Below are positions 50,809-62,220 of a stretch of DNA of 64,000 nt, in pieces. The stretch's first letter is position 1, and every line of letters starts with the position of its first letter. The notes below the pieces were generated by a model. The model made no database searches, had not been told where the DNA came from, and saw only the letters and a program-made list of their open reading frames with translations. The translations under genes and the position numbers were made by a program. Source of the stretch: Nocardia pneumoniae NBRC 100136. GTDB lineage: Bacteria > Actinomycetota > Actinomycetes > Mycobacteriales > Mycobacteriaceae. The stretch is from assembly GCF_000308755.1 (NCBI RefSeq), contig NZ_BAGF01000017.1, positions 124,001 through 188,000 on the forward strand. Reading direction: 5' to 3'.

Positions 50809-52254
50809 ATGTCCACGCAGCGGGGCTATTTCACCGTCGAGGAGGTGCGTGCGGCGGAGGCCGAGCTGTTCACCAGGGTGCCGGAGGGCGTGCCGATGCG
50901 TCGCGCCGCGCACGGCCTGGCCACCGTGGTCGCTGGCGAACTGCGGGAGCGCACCGGCGGTATCGCGGGACGCGCGGTGACCGTGCTGGTCGGGTCCGGC
51001 GACAACGGCGGCGACGCGCTCTGGGCCGGTGCGCAGCTGCGCCGCCGCGGTGTCGCGGTGATCGCGGTGCTGTTGAATCCGGAACGCGCGCACGCGAAAG
51101 GGCTTGCCGCGCTGCGCAAGGCGGGCGGGCGAATCGCCGATCATGTCGGCGACCCGGACCTGGTGATCGACGGCATCGTGGGCATCTCCGGTCACGGCGC
51201 GTTGCGTCCGCGCGCGGCGGAAATCGTCGCCGCGCTGGACGCTCCGATCGTCGCCGCCGACCTGCCCAGCGGCGTCGACCCCGATACCGGCGCGATCGAA
51301 GGCGCCGCCGTCCGCGCGGATGTCACGGTCGCCTTCGGCGCCTATAAACCGGTGCACGCGCTCGCCGCGGCACAGTGCGGCCGAATCGAGCTGGTTCCCA
51401 TCGGATTACGCCTGCCCGAACCGAACCTCGCGGCGCTGGAACCCGTCTCGATCGGCGCCGCGTGGCCGGTCCCCGGCCCGGCCGACGACAAATACACCCA
51501 GGGTGTCACCGGCGTGTGCGCGGGCAGCGCGACGTATCCGGGCGCCGCGGTGCTGTGCGCGGGCGCCGCCGTCGCCGCGACCTCGGGCATGGTGCGGTAT
51601 GCCGGAACCGGTGCGGCCGAGGTGCTCGACCACTTCCCGGAAGTGATCGCCACGCGGACGGTCGCCGCCGCCGGACGTGTCCAGTCCTGGGTCTTCGGTC
51701 CCGGCGCCGGGACCGACGCCGACGCCAGGAAGCGCCTCATCGAGATCCTCTCCACCGATCTTCCGGTCGTCGTCGACGCCGACGGCCTGACCTTGCTGGC
51801 CTCCGAACCGTGGCTGGTGCGCGACCGCACCGCCCCCACCGTCCTGACCCCGCACGCGGGCGAGTTCGCCCGCCTCACCGGCCGGGAGGTCGGCGCGGAC
51901 CGGGTGGCCGCCGTCCGGGAACTCGCCGACTCCTGGCAGGTCACCGTGCTGTTGAAGGGCCGGGCCACGCTGGTCGCCGCACCGGATCGCCCCGTCCTGG
52001 TCAACGACGCGGGCGGTTCCTGGGCGGCGACCGCCGGAGCGGGCGACGTGCTCTCCGGCATCATCGGCGCGCTGCTCGCGGCCGGCCGCGACCCCGCCTG
52101 GTCCGCCGCCGCGGCCGCGCGCGTGCACGCCCTGGCCGCGAACCTCGCCGCCCTCGACGCCGCCCCCGCCGGAGCCCCCATCTCGGCCAGCCTGCTCTCG
52201 GCCCACGTCCGCCCCGCGATCGGCGTCCTCCGCCGCCTCGCCCACCCGTTCTGA
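50809..52254 (+). CDS. nnr: Bifunctional NAD(P)H-hydrate repair enzyme (epimerase/dehydratase)
   Basis: This enzyme repairs hydrated NADH and NADPH: the N-terminal half epimerises the R and S forms and the C-terminal half dehydrates the S form using ADP. The 481-residue product shows the epimerase loop VLVGSGDNGGDALWAGAQL, LVIDGIVGISGHG and ADLPSGVDPDTG. The dehydratase (ribokinase-like) part has WVFGPGAGTD, VVVDADGLTLL, LTPHAGEFARL and the signature TAGAGDVLSGIIGALLA. GGAGGGAG precedes the ATG. It corresponds to the Rv3433c position in M. tuberculosis. Confidence 0.95.
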   Translation: MSTQRGYFTVEEVRAAEAELFTRVPEGVPMRRAAHGLATVVAGELRERTGGIAGRAVTVLVGSGDNGGDALWAGAQLRRRGVAVIAVLLNPERAHAKGLAALRKAGGRIADHVGDPDLVIDGIVGISGHGALRPRAAEIVAALDAPIVAADLPSGVDPDTGAIEGAAVRADVTVAFGAYKPVHALAAAQCGRIELVPIGLRLPEPNLAALEPVSIGAAWPVPGPADDKYTQGVTGVCAGSATYPGAAVLCAGAAVAATSGMVRYAGTGAAEVLDHFPEVIATRTVAAAGRVQSWVFGPGAGTDADARKRLIEILSTDLPVVVDADGLTLLASEPWLVRDRTAPTVLTPHAGEFARLTGREVGADRVAAVRELADSWQVTVLLKGRATLVAAPDRPVLVNDAGGSWAATAGAGDVLSGIIGALLAAGRDPAWSAAAAARVHALAANLAALDAAPAGAPISASLLSAHVRPAIGVLRRLAHPF

Positions 52255-52753
52255 CCGGCTGTGCTTCGGTGAGCAATGCGAGGCCGGTGCTGAGGCGAAG
52301 CCTGCCGCCCGGTCCAGGCGCATTCGCCACGGCCTGTACGGTGCGGGTCTAGGCGCATCCGCAGAATGCGGTTCACGAGCATCGAGCGCTCGCTGGCCGA
52401 CGAATAAGGGCCGTGCCGCCGTGCGGCGAGTTCGGCGAGCGAAGGGAGCATGTCTTCGAAGCTGCTCACCCCGTCGAAGCGGGCCGAAACGGGTATGCCA
52501 CGCTCCGCGCCGATCGCGCTGGCCTGATCGGTGCCCACCGTAAGTTGAGTCGTGCTGGCCGACCGGCCGCGTCCGCAACCGTGCGCGCCAATAGACTGAC
52601 CGAGGCCAACGCAACAACTGGTTTCGGGAGCACATGGGTAACTCACCGGGCACGCCCAGAACTGAAGCGGCACCCAACGCAGGACCTGTACGCAAATCCC
52701 GCGCCACCCAACTGGTACGGCCTGAAGACGCGGAGAGGCGGAAGAGCACTGCC
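52255..52753. other. Intergenic region upstream of alr with repeat copy A
   Basis: No gene is supported in this 499-base gap. The last 133 bases are repeat copy A. A reverse-strand frame near 52350-52530 reads SARFDGVSSFEDMLPSLAEL and continues with strong GC bias in third positions, which hints at a decayed gene, but it has no start, stop context or known family. Confidence 0.4.
52615..52747 (+). repeat. Dispersed ~130-bp repeat, copy A (upstream of alr)
   Basis: About 127 bases beginning CAACTGGTTTCGGGAGCACA match 62221-62352 at roughly 90 percent by eye, including the shared blocks CATGGGTAACTCACCGGGCA and CTGAAGACGCGGAGAGGCGG. The copy ends seven bases before the alr start codon, so it forms the alr leader. 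Both copies point the same way. Confidence 0.9.
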
Positions 52754-53869
52754 GTGAGTGCGCAAGTGGAAACGGTCATCGACCTGGATGCCATCGCCCA
52801 TAACGTCCGGATCCTGCGGGAACACGCGGGGGACGCCGGGGTGATGGCGGTGGTGAAGGCCGACGGCTACAACCACGGCGCGGTCGAGGTGGCCAGGACG
52901 GCACTGGCGGCGGGGGCGGCCGAGCTGGGTGTCACGACGGTGGCCGAGGCGGTGCAGCTGCGCGCCGCTGGCATCACCGCGCCCATTCTGTGCTGGCTCA
53001 ACAACGCGGACGCGGACTTCGCGGCCGCGGTGGCCGCCGATATCGAGATCGGCGTGTCCTCGCCGGCGCATCTGCGGGCGGTCGAGGCCGCGGCCCGCGA
53101 GACCGGACGCACCGCGACGGTCAGCGTGAAGGTGGACACCGGACTCAACCGCAACGGCGTCCTGCCGGTCGAATACCCGCAGGTCCTGGCGCCGCTGCGC
53201 GCTCTGGTCGACGAGCGGGTGGTGCGGTTGCGCGCGATCTTCTCGCATCTCGCGCACGCCGACGAACCGGAACATCCCAACAACGACGTGCAACGCGCCC
53301 GGTTCCTGGAAGCGATCGCCGCGGCCAAGGAGTACGGCCTGGAACCCGAGCTGGTGCACATCGCCAACTCGGCCGCCACCTTGACCCGCCCCGATCTCGC
53401 CTTCGACCTGGTCCGCCCCGGCATCGCCATGTACGGCCTGTCCCCGATACCCGATGACGACTTCGGCCTGCGTCCGGCGATGACCTTCCAGGCCAGGGTC
53501 GTTCTGGTCAAGCGGGTCGCGGCGGGGGAGGGCGTCTCGTACGGGCACCAGTGGATCGCGCCGCGCGACACCACCGTCGCGCTGATCCCCGCGGGCTACG
53601 CCGATGGCGTGTTCCGCCCGTTGAGCGGACGGTTCGACGTCTGGCTGGGCGGCGCCCGGCGCCGCAACGTCGGCCGGGTGTGCATGGACCAGTTCGTCGT
53701 CGATCTCGGTGACAACGCGGCGGGCGTCCAGGAGGGCGACACCGCGGTTCTGTTCGGAACGCAACCGCACGCCCAGGATTGGGCGGATCTGCTCGGCACC
53801 ATTCACTACGAAGTGGTGTGCTCGCCGCGCGGCCGGGTCACCCGGCGCTACATCGGCGGGGCACGGTGA
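52754..53869 (+). CDS. alr: Alanine racemase
   Basis: Alr converts L- to D-alanine for peptidoglycan. The 371-residue product has the PLP lysine K35 in [11 protein letters not shown], the second-domain catalytic Tyr region VSYGHQW, and [12 protein letters not shown]. It starts at a GTG (52754) with a GGAAGAG-containing leader. The frame is open upstream from an ATG at 52634 inside the repeat, which would add 40 unusual residues (starting [12 protein letters not shown]); the family normally starts at the GTG. The alpha/beta hydrolase gene overlaps its stop by four bases. The order alr-hydrolase-tsaE-tsaB-rimI-tsaD is that of mycobacteria. Confidence 0.96.
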   Translation: MSAQVETVIDLDAIAHNVRILREHAGDAGVMAVVKADGYNHGAVEVARTALAAGAAELGVTTVAEAVQLRAAGITAPILCWLNNADADFAAAVAADIEIGVSSPAHLRAVEAAARETGRTATVSVKVDTGLNRNGVLPVEYPQVLAPLRALVDERVVRLRAIFSHLAHADEPEHPNNDVQRARFLEAIAAAKEYGLEPELVHIANSAATLTRPDLAFDLVRPGIAMYGLSPIPDDDFGLRPAMTFQARVVLVKRVAAGEGVSYGHQWIAPRDTTVALIPAGYADGVFRPLSGRFDVWLGGARRRNVGRVCMDQFVVDLGDNAAGVQEGDTAVLFGTQPHAQDWADLLGTIHYEVVCSPRGRVTRRYIGGAR

Positions 53870-54954
53870 GCCGCTTCCGGGTGACCCCGCTGCGCGGCGG
53901 GCTGGCCACCCTCGGTGTGGTCGGCGCGCTGGCGGGAGCGCACGCTCTGCGTCGTGCCGGTGCGCGTGTGCTGTGGCCCGCCCGTGGCGACGACTACCGC
54001 GACGAGGACTTCGCGCTGCTCGATGGGGACCGCGCGGGCACGGTGCTCGCCGACGACGGCGTGCCGCTGGCCACCCGGACCTGCGGCCCGGACGACGCGC
54101 CCGTCACGGTGATCTTCCTGCACGGCTTCTGCAACAGCATGCATTCCTTCCACTTCCAGCGCCGCGACTTGGAAAAGCTCTGGGGCGCACAGGTCCGCAT
54201 GGTGTTCTGCGATCTGCGCGGGCACGGCCGTTCCGGTACGCCGAGCACCGCGAGCTGCACCGTCGCCCAACTCGGGCGTGATCTCGCCGCCGTGCTGACG
54301 GCCACCACGCCGACCGGACCGGTGGTGCTGGTCGGGCATTCGCTGGGCGGAATGGCGATTCTCGCGGCGGCCGCACGATTCCCGGAGTTGTTCGCCGACA
54401 GGGTGATCGGGATCGCGCTGCTCTCGACGACGGCCGCGGAGGTCACCGAGACGGGGATAGGCCAGCTGCTGCGCAATCCCGCGATCGACGGGTTCCGGCT
54501 GGCCGTGCACGCCTCGCCCGCGCTGGTGCAGGCGGGCCGCGTCTCCGCGCGCCACGTGATCACGCCGATCCTGCACGTCAGCTCGTTCCACGGCCCGGTG
54601 AGCCCGACCCTGTCGCGCTTGACGACGCTGATGATCGATCGGACGCCGGTGGAAACCATCGTCAAGTTCCTGCATGCCATCGAACTGCACGACGAGTCGG
54701 CGGCGTTGCCCGCGCTGGCCGACACACCGGCCTTGGTGCTCGGCGGCGGCCACGATCTGGTGATCCCGTTCCGCAATTCCCGTGCGCTGGCCGCGGCATT
54801 GCCCGGCAGTGAGCTGATCCGGCTGGATGGCGCCGCGCACATGCCGCACATGCAGTACCCGGACATCGTCAATGCCGCCCTCGACCGGTTGCTGGTGCGC
54901 GCCGGCGCCATCGAACCGATGCTCGGCGACGCCTCGGAGGTGGCCGGTGGCTGA
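53866..54954 (+). CDS. Alpha/beta hydrolase
   Basis: The 362-residue product starts at a GTG inside the alr stop. A hydrophobic N-terminal segment ([18 protein letters not shown]) may anchor it in the membrane. The fold blocks are [16 protein letters not shown] (oxyanion hole), [12 protein letters not shown], nucleophile elbow [13 protein letters not shown] with the catalytic Ser, [13 protein letters not shown] (acid) and [11 protein letters not shown] (His). It is probably an esterase, lipase or thioesterase. It occupies the place of the Alr-TsaE linker gene known in mycobacteria. The substrate is unknown. Confidence 0.9.
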   Translation: MSRFRVTPLRGGLATLGVVGALAGAHALRRAGARVLWPARGDDYRDEDFALLDGDRAGTVLADDGVPLATRTCGPDDAPVTVIFLHGFCNSMHSFHFQRRDLEKLWGAQVRMVFCDLRGHGRSGTPSTASCTVAQLGRDLAAVLTATTPTGPVVLVGHSLGGMAILAAAARFPELFADRVIGIALLSTTAAEVTETGIGQLLRNPAIDGFRLAVHASPALVQAGRVSARHVITPILHVSSFHGPVSPTLSRLTTLMIDRTPVETIVKFLHAIELHDESAALPALADTPALVLGGGHDLVIPFRNSRALAAALPGSELIRLDGAAHMPHMQYPDIVNAALDRLLVRAGAIEPMLGDASEVAGG

Positions 54955-55399
54955 GCCGCGACAACGGGTGCTGCCCACGGTCGCCGACACCGAGGCCCTC
55001 GGCCGCGAACTGGCCGCGGACCTGCGCGCCGGCGACCTGGTGGTGCTGGACGGCCCGCTCGGCGCGGGCAAGACCGCGCTGACCCGCGGCATCGCCGAAG
55101 GGCTCGGCGTGCGGGGCCGGGTCAGCTCGCCGACGTTCATCATCGCCCGTCAGCACCCGGCCGGGCACCGTGCGGGCGCGCCGGCGGTGCCGATGGTGCA
55201 CGTGGACGCCTATCGGCTCGGCGGCGACCTGGACGAGCTCGACGCCCTGGACCTGGACACCGATCTGCATCAGGCGGTGGTCGTGGTGGAGTGGGGACGC
55301 GGAGTGGTGGAGCACCTCACGGAGCGGCATCTGCGCGTGCTGTTGGCGCGCGAGCCGGATTCGGATGTGCGCACCGCGATCTGGGAATGGGTGGGTTAG
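54947..55399 (+). CDS. tsaE: tRNA threonylcarbamoyladenosine biosynthesis ATPase TsaE
   Basis: TsaE is the ATPase needed with TsaB and TsaD for the t6A modification of ANN-decoding tRNAs. The 150-residue product has the P-loop DGPLGAGKTALTRG, the family block SSPTFIIARQHP, the MVHVDAYRLGG motif and the Walker B-like VVVEWGRGV. The GTG at 54947 has GGAGG six bases before it and overlaps the hydrolase gene by eight bases. Its partner genes tsaB and tsaD lie directly downstream. Confidence 0.95.
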   Translation: MAEPRQRVLPTVADTEALGRELAADLRAGDLVVLDGPLGAGKTALTRGIAEGLGVRGRVSSPTFIIARQHPAGHRAGAPAVPMVHVDAYRLGGDLDELDALDLDTDLHQAVVVVEWGRGVVEHLTERHLRVLLAREPDSDVRTAIWEWVG

Positions 55400-55453
55400 C
55401 TACCAGGTAGCTCGCATCGGTGGCGCCTACCACCCGGTATCGTTAGGCCAATC

Positions 55454-56146
55454 ATGCTTGTACTCGCCGTCGACACCGCGACACCCGCCGTTACAGCGGG
55501 ACTGGTGGACCTGGCTCAGGGCGCCGACGCGGCCGGCCCCGTCCAGGCGCGCACCATCGCCTCCCGGGTGCGGGTCGATCCCCGCGCCCATGCCGAGGTG
55601 CTCACCCCGCAGATTCTCGAATGCCTCACCGAGGCAGGTCGTTCCAGGACCGATATCGCCGCGATCGTCGTCGGCGTCGGTCCCGGCCCGTTCACGGGCC
55701 TGCGCGTGGGCATGGCGACGGCGGCCGCGTTCGGTGACGCGCTGGGCATCCCGGTGTACGGGGTGTGCAGCCTGGACGCGATCGCGGCCGACGCCGCGGC
55801 GGAGCTGCCGCCGACCGGCGAGCTGCTCGTGGTGACCGACGCGCGTCGGCGCGAGGTGTACTGGGCGCGCTATCGAGAAGGCGCGCGCGTCGAGGGGCCC
55901 GAGGTATGCAAGCCCGCCGATCTGGACTCGGGACCGGCCACGGCCATCGCCGGATCCGCTTCGCACGTCGACTTCTTCGACCTTCCCGTGCTCCCGGCGG
56001 AGACACCCTCGCCCGCCGGACTGGTGCGCGTCGCGGCGGCCGAGTTGCTCGCCCGGACCGTGCCGGAGCCGCTGGTACCGCTGTACCTACGCAGGCCGGA
56101 CGCCGTCGAGAACGCCTATCGCAAGCTCGACCGGACGGGGGCGTGA
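55454..56146 (+). CDS. tsaB: tRNA threonylcarbamoyladenosine biosynthesis protein TsaB
   Basis: TsaB is the inactive-paralog scaffold that pairs with TsaD in t6A synthesis. The 230-residue product has the actin-like ASKHA opening MLVLAVDTATPAVTAG, HAEVLTPQILECL, and the conserved IVVGVGPGPFTGLRVGMATA block, with no second metal-binding histidine pair. It starts at an ATG 54 bases after tsaE and overlaps rimI by four bases. Order and spacing match actinobacterial tsaE-tsaB-rimI-tsaD operons. Confidence 0.95.
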   Translation: MLVLAVDTATPAVTAGLVDLAQGADAAGPVQARTIASRVRVDPRAHAEVLTPQILECLTEAGRSRTDIAAIVVGVGPGPFTGLRVGMATAAAFGDALGIPVYGVCSLDAIAADAAAELPPTGELLVVTDARRREVYWARYREGARVEGPEVCKPADLDSGPATAIAGSASHVDFFDLPVLPAETPSPAGLVRVAAAELLARTVPEPLVPLYLRRPDAVENAYRKLDRTGA

Positions 56147-56655
56147 GGGTGGCTGTACGAATCGAACCGATGGTGCCCGCCGACATCGCGCGCTGCGTCG
56201 AGCTGGAGCAATTGCTGTTCCCGGAAGACGACCCGTGGGCCGCGGTGGCGTTCCAGTCCGAGCTGGCCGGGCCGCACAACCGCTACATCACCGCGCGCGA
56301 CGACGACGGGCGAATGGTCGGCTACGCGGGCATCGCCCTGCTGGGTGACGCCGAACACCCCGAGGCCGAGGTGCACACCATCGGCGTCGACCCGCGCTGC
56401 CATCGCGCTGGCATCGGCACGCTGCTGCTGGAGGCGCTGCTCGCCGAGGCAGGCAGGCGCGGTGGCCCGGTGTTCCTGGAGGTCCGCACCGACAACGCGC
56501 CCGCGATCGCGCTCTACGCCAAGCACGGCTTCCACATCATCGGATTGCGCAAGAACTACTACCACCCCAGCGGCGCCGACGCGTACACGATGCGCCGCCC
56601 CGCGCTGACCGGCGCGGAGCGGGAGTGGCGTACACCGGACGAGGTGCTCTCGTGA
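56143..56655 (+). CDS. rimI: Ribosomal protein S18-alanine N-acetyltransferase
   Basis: RimI is a GNAT enzyme that acetylates the N-terminal alanine of ribosomal protein S18. The 170-residue product has [23 protein letters not shown] at the start, the acetyl-CoA loop [39 protein letters not shown], and the [14 protein letters not shown] end typical of RimI. It starts at a GTG overlapping the tsaB stop; a second GTG at 56149 is possible. Its own stop overlaps the tsaD start, so the cluster is translationally coupled throughout. Confidence 0.93.
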   Translation: MRVAVRIEPMVPADIARCVELEQLLFPEDDPWAAVAFQSELAGPHNRYITARDDDGRMVGYAGIALLGDAEHPEAEVHTIGVDPRCHRAGIGTLLLEALLAEAGRRGGPVFLEVRTDNAPAIALYAKHGFHIIGLRKNYYHPSGADAYTMRRPALTGAEREWRTPDEVLS

Positions 56656-57713
56656 TCATCATGGGTATCGAAAGCTCCTGCGACGAAACCGGTGTCGGCA
56701 TCGTCCGCAGGAATGCCGACGGCACATGCGAACTGCTCGCCGACGAGGTCGCCTCCAGCGTCGACCAGCACGCGCGCTTCGGCGGCGTCGTCCCCGAAAT
56801 CGCCTCGCGCGCACACCTGGAGGCGATCGTGCCCGCGATGCGCCGCGCGCTGTCGGCCGCGGGCATCGCGAAGCCGGACGCGCTGGCGGTGACCATCGGA
56901 CCGGGCCTGGCCGGTGCGCTGTTGGTCGGCGTCGCGGCGGCGAAAGCGTATGCGGCGGCGTGGGATGTGCCGTTCTACGCATTGAACCATCTCGGCGGGC
57001 ACGTCGCGGTGGACACCTTGGAGCACGGGCCGATGCCGCCGTGCGTCGCGCTGCTGGTCTCCGGCGGGCACACCCATCTGTTGCACGTCACGGATCTGGC
57101 CGAGCCGATCGTGGAGCTGGGCAGCACGGTCGACGACGCCGCGGGGGAGGCATTCGACAAGGTGGCGCGCCTGCTCGGACTCGGCTTTCCCGGCGGTCCC
57201 GCACTGGACGCCGCCGCGGCGACCGGTGACCCGCACGCCATCACGTTCCCCCGGGGCATGACCGGACCGCGTGACCCGCGTTACGACTTCTCCTTCTCCG
57301 GCCTCAAGACCGCGGTGGCCCGCTACGTGGAGGCGGCGCAGCGCGATGGCATCGCCGCCGACGATCTGCCCATCCCCGATATCGCGGCGTCGTTCCAGGA
57401 GGCGGTCGCGGACGTGCTCACCATGAAGGCGGTGCGCGCGGCCGAGGACGTCGGCGTCGGCACGCTGGTGCTCGGCGGCGGCGCGACGGCCAACTCGCGG
57501 ATCCGTTCGATGGCCGAGGAGCGTTGCGCCGCCGCCGGTTTGACGCTGCGCGTGCCCAAGCCCCGGTTGTGCACGGACAACGGAGTGATGATCGCGGCGC
57601 TCGGCGCACATGTGATCGCTGGTGGCGCCGCACCGTCTCCGCTGACGGTCGCCACCGACCCGGGCCTGCCGGTGTCGGTCAGCCTCGTCTCCTCCGCCGC
57701 TCCGGGTCGTTAG
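56652..57713 (+). CDS. tsaD: tRNA N6-adenosine threonylcarbamoyltransferase TsaD
   Basis: TsaD transfers the threonylcarbamoyl group to A37 of tRNA. The 353-residue product has the ASKHA fold with [15 protein letters not shown], the metal-binding histidines in [22 protein letters not shown], and the late motif [12 protein letters not shown]. The GTG at 56652 overlaps the rimI stop; an ATG nine bases later is an alternative and would start exactly at [10 protein letters not shown]. It closes the operon. About 240 bases without features follow before the end of the convergent Hsp70-like gene. Confidence 0.96.
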   Translation: MIIMGIESSCDETGVGIVRRNADGTCELLADEVASSVDQHARFGGVVPEIASRAHLEAIVPAMRRALSAAGIAKPDALAVTIGPGLAGALLVGVAAAKAYAAAWDVPFYALNHLGGHVAVDTLEHGPMPPCVALLVSGGHTHLLHVTDLAEPIVELGSTVDDAAGEAFDKVARLLGLGFPGGPALDAAAATGDPHAITFPRGMTGPRDPRYDFSFSGLKTAVARYVEAAQRDGIAADDLPIPDIAASFQEAVADVLTMKAVRAAEDVGVGTLVLGGGATANSRIRSMAEERCAAAGLTLRVPKPRLCTDNGVMIAALGAHVIAGGAAPSPLTVATDPGLPVSVSLVSSAAPGR

Positions 57714-57951
57714 GCTCCCCGGCTCTGGCGACGACTCGGGCCGTTCCAGTTGGGCGACGCGGGATTTCGTACGTTGGGTGCCGCTTCGGTCGGCCGCTGC
57801 TGCGTGCAGGCGGTGCCGGATGCTTCAGGATGCCGCCGCACGCCTCTTGCGATCCGGTACGTCGGTACGGCGATTCGGCTTTCTCGCGTGGCCGTGACTT
57901 GCCATCCGGCAGCCCCGGCTCGAAACCAACAGCGAGTCCGGAAATGCCAGG

Positions 57952-59493
57952 TCAGTTCGGCATGGTGAGCAGCTCCGGGACGAACTCCGGATCGGCCGCC
58001 GACCCCGAGTTCACTCGCGGCACAAGCGGTAGGCGCGAGCGCGCGGGCGCTTGGGGCGGTACCGAATTCGTATCGATCGCGGCGGTGCCGAGCGTCGTGC
58101 CCTCGTTCCCGCTCGGCTCCGCATCGGACGAAGCGCCCAGCGGCACAGTCCGATTGCCGTACATCGGGCCGAGCAGTTCCGGGAACGGGATCGGCGGCAG
58201 GTTCGGGTCGGGACGCAGGGTGGGCTGGGTCGGCGTGATCGACGGCACTCCGGTGCTGCCCGCCCCTCCTGCGGTGGTCGGCGCGATGCTGGTGGTGGGC
58301 CGGGCGGTGCTGTCCTGGTCGCCGCCATTGGTGGTGCTCGCCGGAGTCGGCGGCGGGCCGGGCATCGGCGTCGGCAGGTGGGAGGCGCTGCTCGTGGTCC
58401 CCGCGGGGGAGACCTCGTCGTCCGAGGTCGGGGCGAACGTCTTCACGCCGTAGCCGACGATCAGGCCGACGACCACGATCGCCCCGGCCAGCGTGCCGAA
58501 CACCTTGGTGAACGTCCCCGCGGTCGCGTCGCCGCCGAGCGCCACCGGGAACACCGACGGCTGCACCGAATCCGCGACCAGGGCGGCGCCTTTCGCGGTC
58601 ACCGCCTCCGGGTCGGGCACCGTGAGCACCGGCACGTCCAGGGCCGCGGTCAACCGGTCGAGCACCGCGGGAATGTTCGCGCCGCCGCCGATCACCGCGA
58701 CCGCCTCCGGTTGCCGCGGCGCGCGAGTGAAGGCGGCGGTGACGAACGCCGTCAGGTCGCGCAGCAGGTCGGCGATCAACTCTTCGAAGTCGGCCCTGGT
58801 CAGCTTCAGCGGGCGACCGGCGACATGGTCGATGGTGACCGCGGGCGCGACGGACAGATGCTCCTTGGCCGCGCGGCCACGGTTGGTCAGCATGCCGCGG
58901 TTCGGGCGGGTGCCGCGCCGGGCGAAGTGCAGGTCCACCAAGTGGTGGTAGATCAGGTCGTCGATGACCTTGCCGCTGACGGCCGCGGTGCGATCGGAGC
59001 GGAGCAGGGAGTCGTCGGTGAGGTCGGCGACGGTGACGCTGAGCCCGGACGCGCCCAGATCCACGATGGCTACCGTCTCGTACCGGTCGAGCAGACCCGT
59101 GTACCGCAGATAGGTCAGCGCGGCGGTGCCCTCCGGGATGAGTCGCAGATCACGCTGTTTCCCGGTGGCCGAGCGGATGACCTGCGCCTGCTCCTTGGTG
59201 CGGTAGGCGACCGCGACGCTGGTGGGCGGACGCCTGGTCATGGACTCCAAATCGCGTGGCACACCGGCGAAGCGACCACCGAGCGGCGGGACGATGTCGC
59301 GCGGCGGCTGGGTGGTCGGCAGCTGGGTGGTCATCAGTTCGATCGAAGACGCCACCAGGTCACCGAGATCGGAATGGGCCGCGTCGGCGGAGACGACGCG
59401 GTAGTCGAAGCTCTGTGCGCCGTTGGACGCGGTGGCGACCAGCGCCGAGCACACGACCTCGGTCCCCGCCGAGATGCCGAGGGACGTTCGCAT
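57952..59493 (-). CDS. Membrane-anchored Hsp70/actin-like ATPase fold protein
   Basis: The 513-residue product has a DnaK-like nucleotide-binding fold without a peptide-binding domain. Phosphate-loop-like positions are seen in LGISAGTEVVCSALV, the second phosphate motif in VAIVDLGASGLSVTVADL, and the adenosine motif in AVIGGGANIPAVLDRLT. A single transmembrane helix (GTLAGAIVVVGLIVGYGV) lies at about residue 342, followed by a long Pro/Thr/Ser-rich extracytoplasmic tail. GGGAGGTGAAC supports the ATG at 59493. Similar proteins occur beside ESX and kinase genes in Nocardia. It is divergent from groES, but 585 bases apart, so a heat-shock link is not implied. The role is unknown. Confidence 0.75.
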   Translation of the reverse strand: MRTSLGISAGTEVVCSALVATASNGAQSFDYRVVSADAAHSDLGDLVASSIELMTTQLPTTQPPRDIVPPLGGRFAGVPRDLESMTRRPPTSVAVAYRTKEQAQVIRSATGKQRDLRLIPEGTAALTYLRYTGLLDRYETVAIVDLGASGLSVTVADLTDDSLLRSDRTAAVSGKVIDDLIYHHLVDLHFARRGTRPNRGMLTNRGRAAKEHLSVAPAVTIDHVAGRPLKLTRADFEELIADLLRDLTAFVTAAFTRAPRQPEAVAVIGGGANIPAVLDRLTAALDVPVLTVPDPEAVTAKGAALVADSVQPSVFPVALGGDATAGTFTKVFGTLAGAIVVVGLIVGYGVKTFAPTSDDEVSPAGTTSSASHLPTPMPGPPPTPASTTNGGDQDSTARPTTSIAPTTAGGAGSTGVPSITPTQPTLRPDPNLPPIPFPELLGPMYGNRTVPLGASSDAEPSGNEGTTLGTAAIDTNSVPPQAPARSRLPLVPRVNSGSAADPEFVPELLTMPN

Positions 59494-60078
59494 GTTCACC
59501 TCCCTTCGAGCGGATGGTCGTGGTGTGGCCGACCATCGCGAATGAACTGCCGGACCGCCGTATGGATGACGTGCGACCCGGACCGGGAATCGAACCGGCC
59601 CTCGTCCGGGTGAGGTCGCGGGGACCGGCCATGGATCACTGTGGGTTGCTCTCTGGTGAAGCTGGTGGTGCGACGATGGTGCTGTGGCGCTGTGTGTTCC
59701 GGTGCCGCCGTGGTACCCCTGCGTGGTCTCGGCGTCGCCGGTTGGTGACGAACGACAAGGCCGGACAGCGACCGTCGTCCATAGTGTCACAATCCGTTAT
59801 CCGAACGTTACTGTTTTCCCGAACTAATCGCCAAGCCGCGAGCACTATGGGCGCGCCGCGCGATGTTGGCACCGCCCAGCCTTGAGCGCTGGCACTCTCA
59901 TGTATAGAGTGCTAGTCGGCACTGTGTGTAGTGCTTGTGCCAGCAGCTTGACTACTGAGCAGGGGTCCCGGCACCCGCGACGACGGGGCTATGCCCAGGG
60001 TCAGCACCGTGACCGAACCGATGAGTCCGGAACAACAGTTCCGGGCGACCGACATCCCCTGAAAGTGGAGGGCTCAAC
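59494..60078. other. Divergent regulatory region upstream of groES
   Basis: No gene is supported in this 585-base gap; short reverse frames are Arg-rich shadows. It contains the CIRCE element at 59889 and presumably the groES promoter around it, with 160 bases of leader before groES. The part nearer 59494 should hold the promoter of the Hsp70-like gene. Confidence 0.6.
59889..59915 (+). promoter_or_regulatory. CIRCE operator (HrcA binding site) of groES-groEL
   Basis: CTGGCACTC-N9-GAGTGCTAG matches the CIRCE consensus TTAGCACTC-N9-GAGTGCTAA with three changes near the arm ends. HrcA represses chaperonin genes from this site. A second imperfect dyad, GGCACT-gtgtgt-AGTGCT, follows 3 bases later. 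Confidence 0.92.
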
Positions 60079-60378
60079 GTGGCGAGCGTGAACATCAAGC
60101 CGCTCGAGGACAAGATCCTCGTCCAGGCCAACGAGGCCGAGACGACGACGGCCTCCGGCCTGGTCATCCCCGACACGGCGAAGGAGAAGCCGCAGGAGGG
60201 CACCGTCATCGCCGTCGGCGAGGGACGCGTCACCGACAAGGGCGACCGCATCCCGGTCGACGTCAAGGAGGGTGACACCGTCATCTACAGCAAGTACGGC
60301 GGCACCGAGATCAAGTACCAGGGCGAGGAGTACCTCATCCTGTCGGCGCGCGACGTGCTGGCCGTCGTCACCAAGTAG
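60079..60378 (+). CDS. groES: 10 kDa chaperonin GroES
   Basis: GroES is the lid of the GroEL folding chamber. The 99-residue product has the whole family pattern: [39 protein letters not shown] (including the mobile loop), [30 protein letters not shown] and [12 protein letters not shown]. The GTG has GTGGAGGG upstream. HrcA control is expected from the CIRCE element. groEL follows after 137 bases, with an internal hairpin in between. Confidence 0.97.
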   Translation: MASVNIKPLEDKILVQANEAETTTASGLVIPDTAKEKPQEGTVIAVGEGRVTDKGDRIPVDVKEGDTVIYSKYGGTEIKYQGEEYLILSARDVLAVVTK

Positions 60379-60398
60379 CCGATCAGGCACGCATGCGT

Positions 60399-60431
60399 TC
60401 CGCCCCGGTGTCTTTCGTGACCCGGGGCGGA
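60399..60431 (+). terminator. Hairpin between groES and groEL
   Basis: TCCGCCCCGG and its complement form a perfect 10-base stem 21 bases past groES. It may reduce transcript passing into groEL or set a processing site. Confidence 0.5.
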
Positions 60432-60443
60432 GTGCGTTGCTAG

Positions 60444-62126
<1,683 letters not shown>

Positions 62127-62153
62127 GCGGACACTGCTCGAGCAAACCAGAGG

Positions 62154-62187
62154 AAAGGCCCTCGAACCACGCGGTTCGAGGGCCTTT
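62154..62187. terminator. Strong intrinsic terminator after groEL
   Basis: AAAGGCCCTCGAACC and its complement form a perfect 15-base stem with an ACGC loop. It ends in CTTT on one strand and in CTTT on the other, so it can act from both sides. Confidence 0.93.
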
Positions 62188-62220
62188 CGTCGCTTTACTC
62201 CATGCGCTCACGAAACAGCA

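Noticed and set aside
52634..52753. N-terminal extension of alanine racemase
   Set aside because: Encoded by the repeat, of unusual composition; family members start at the GTG at 52754. Kept as a finding only.
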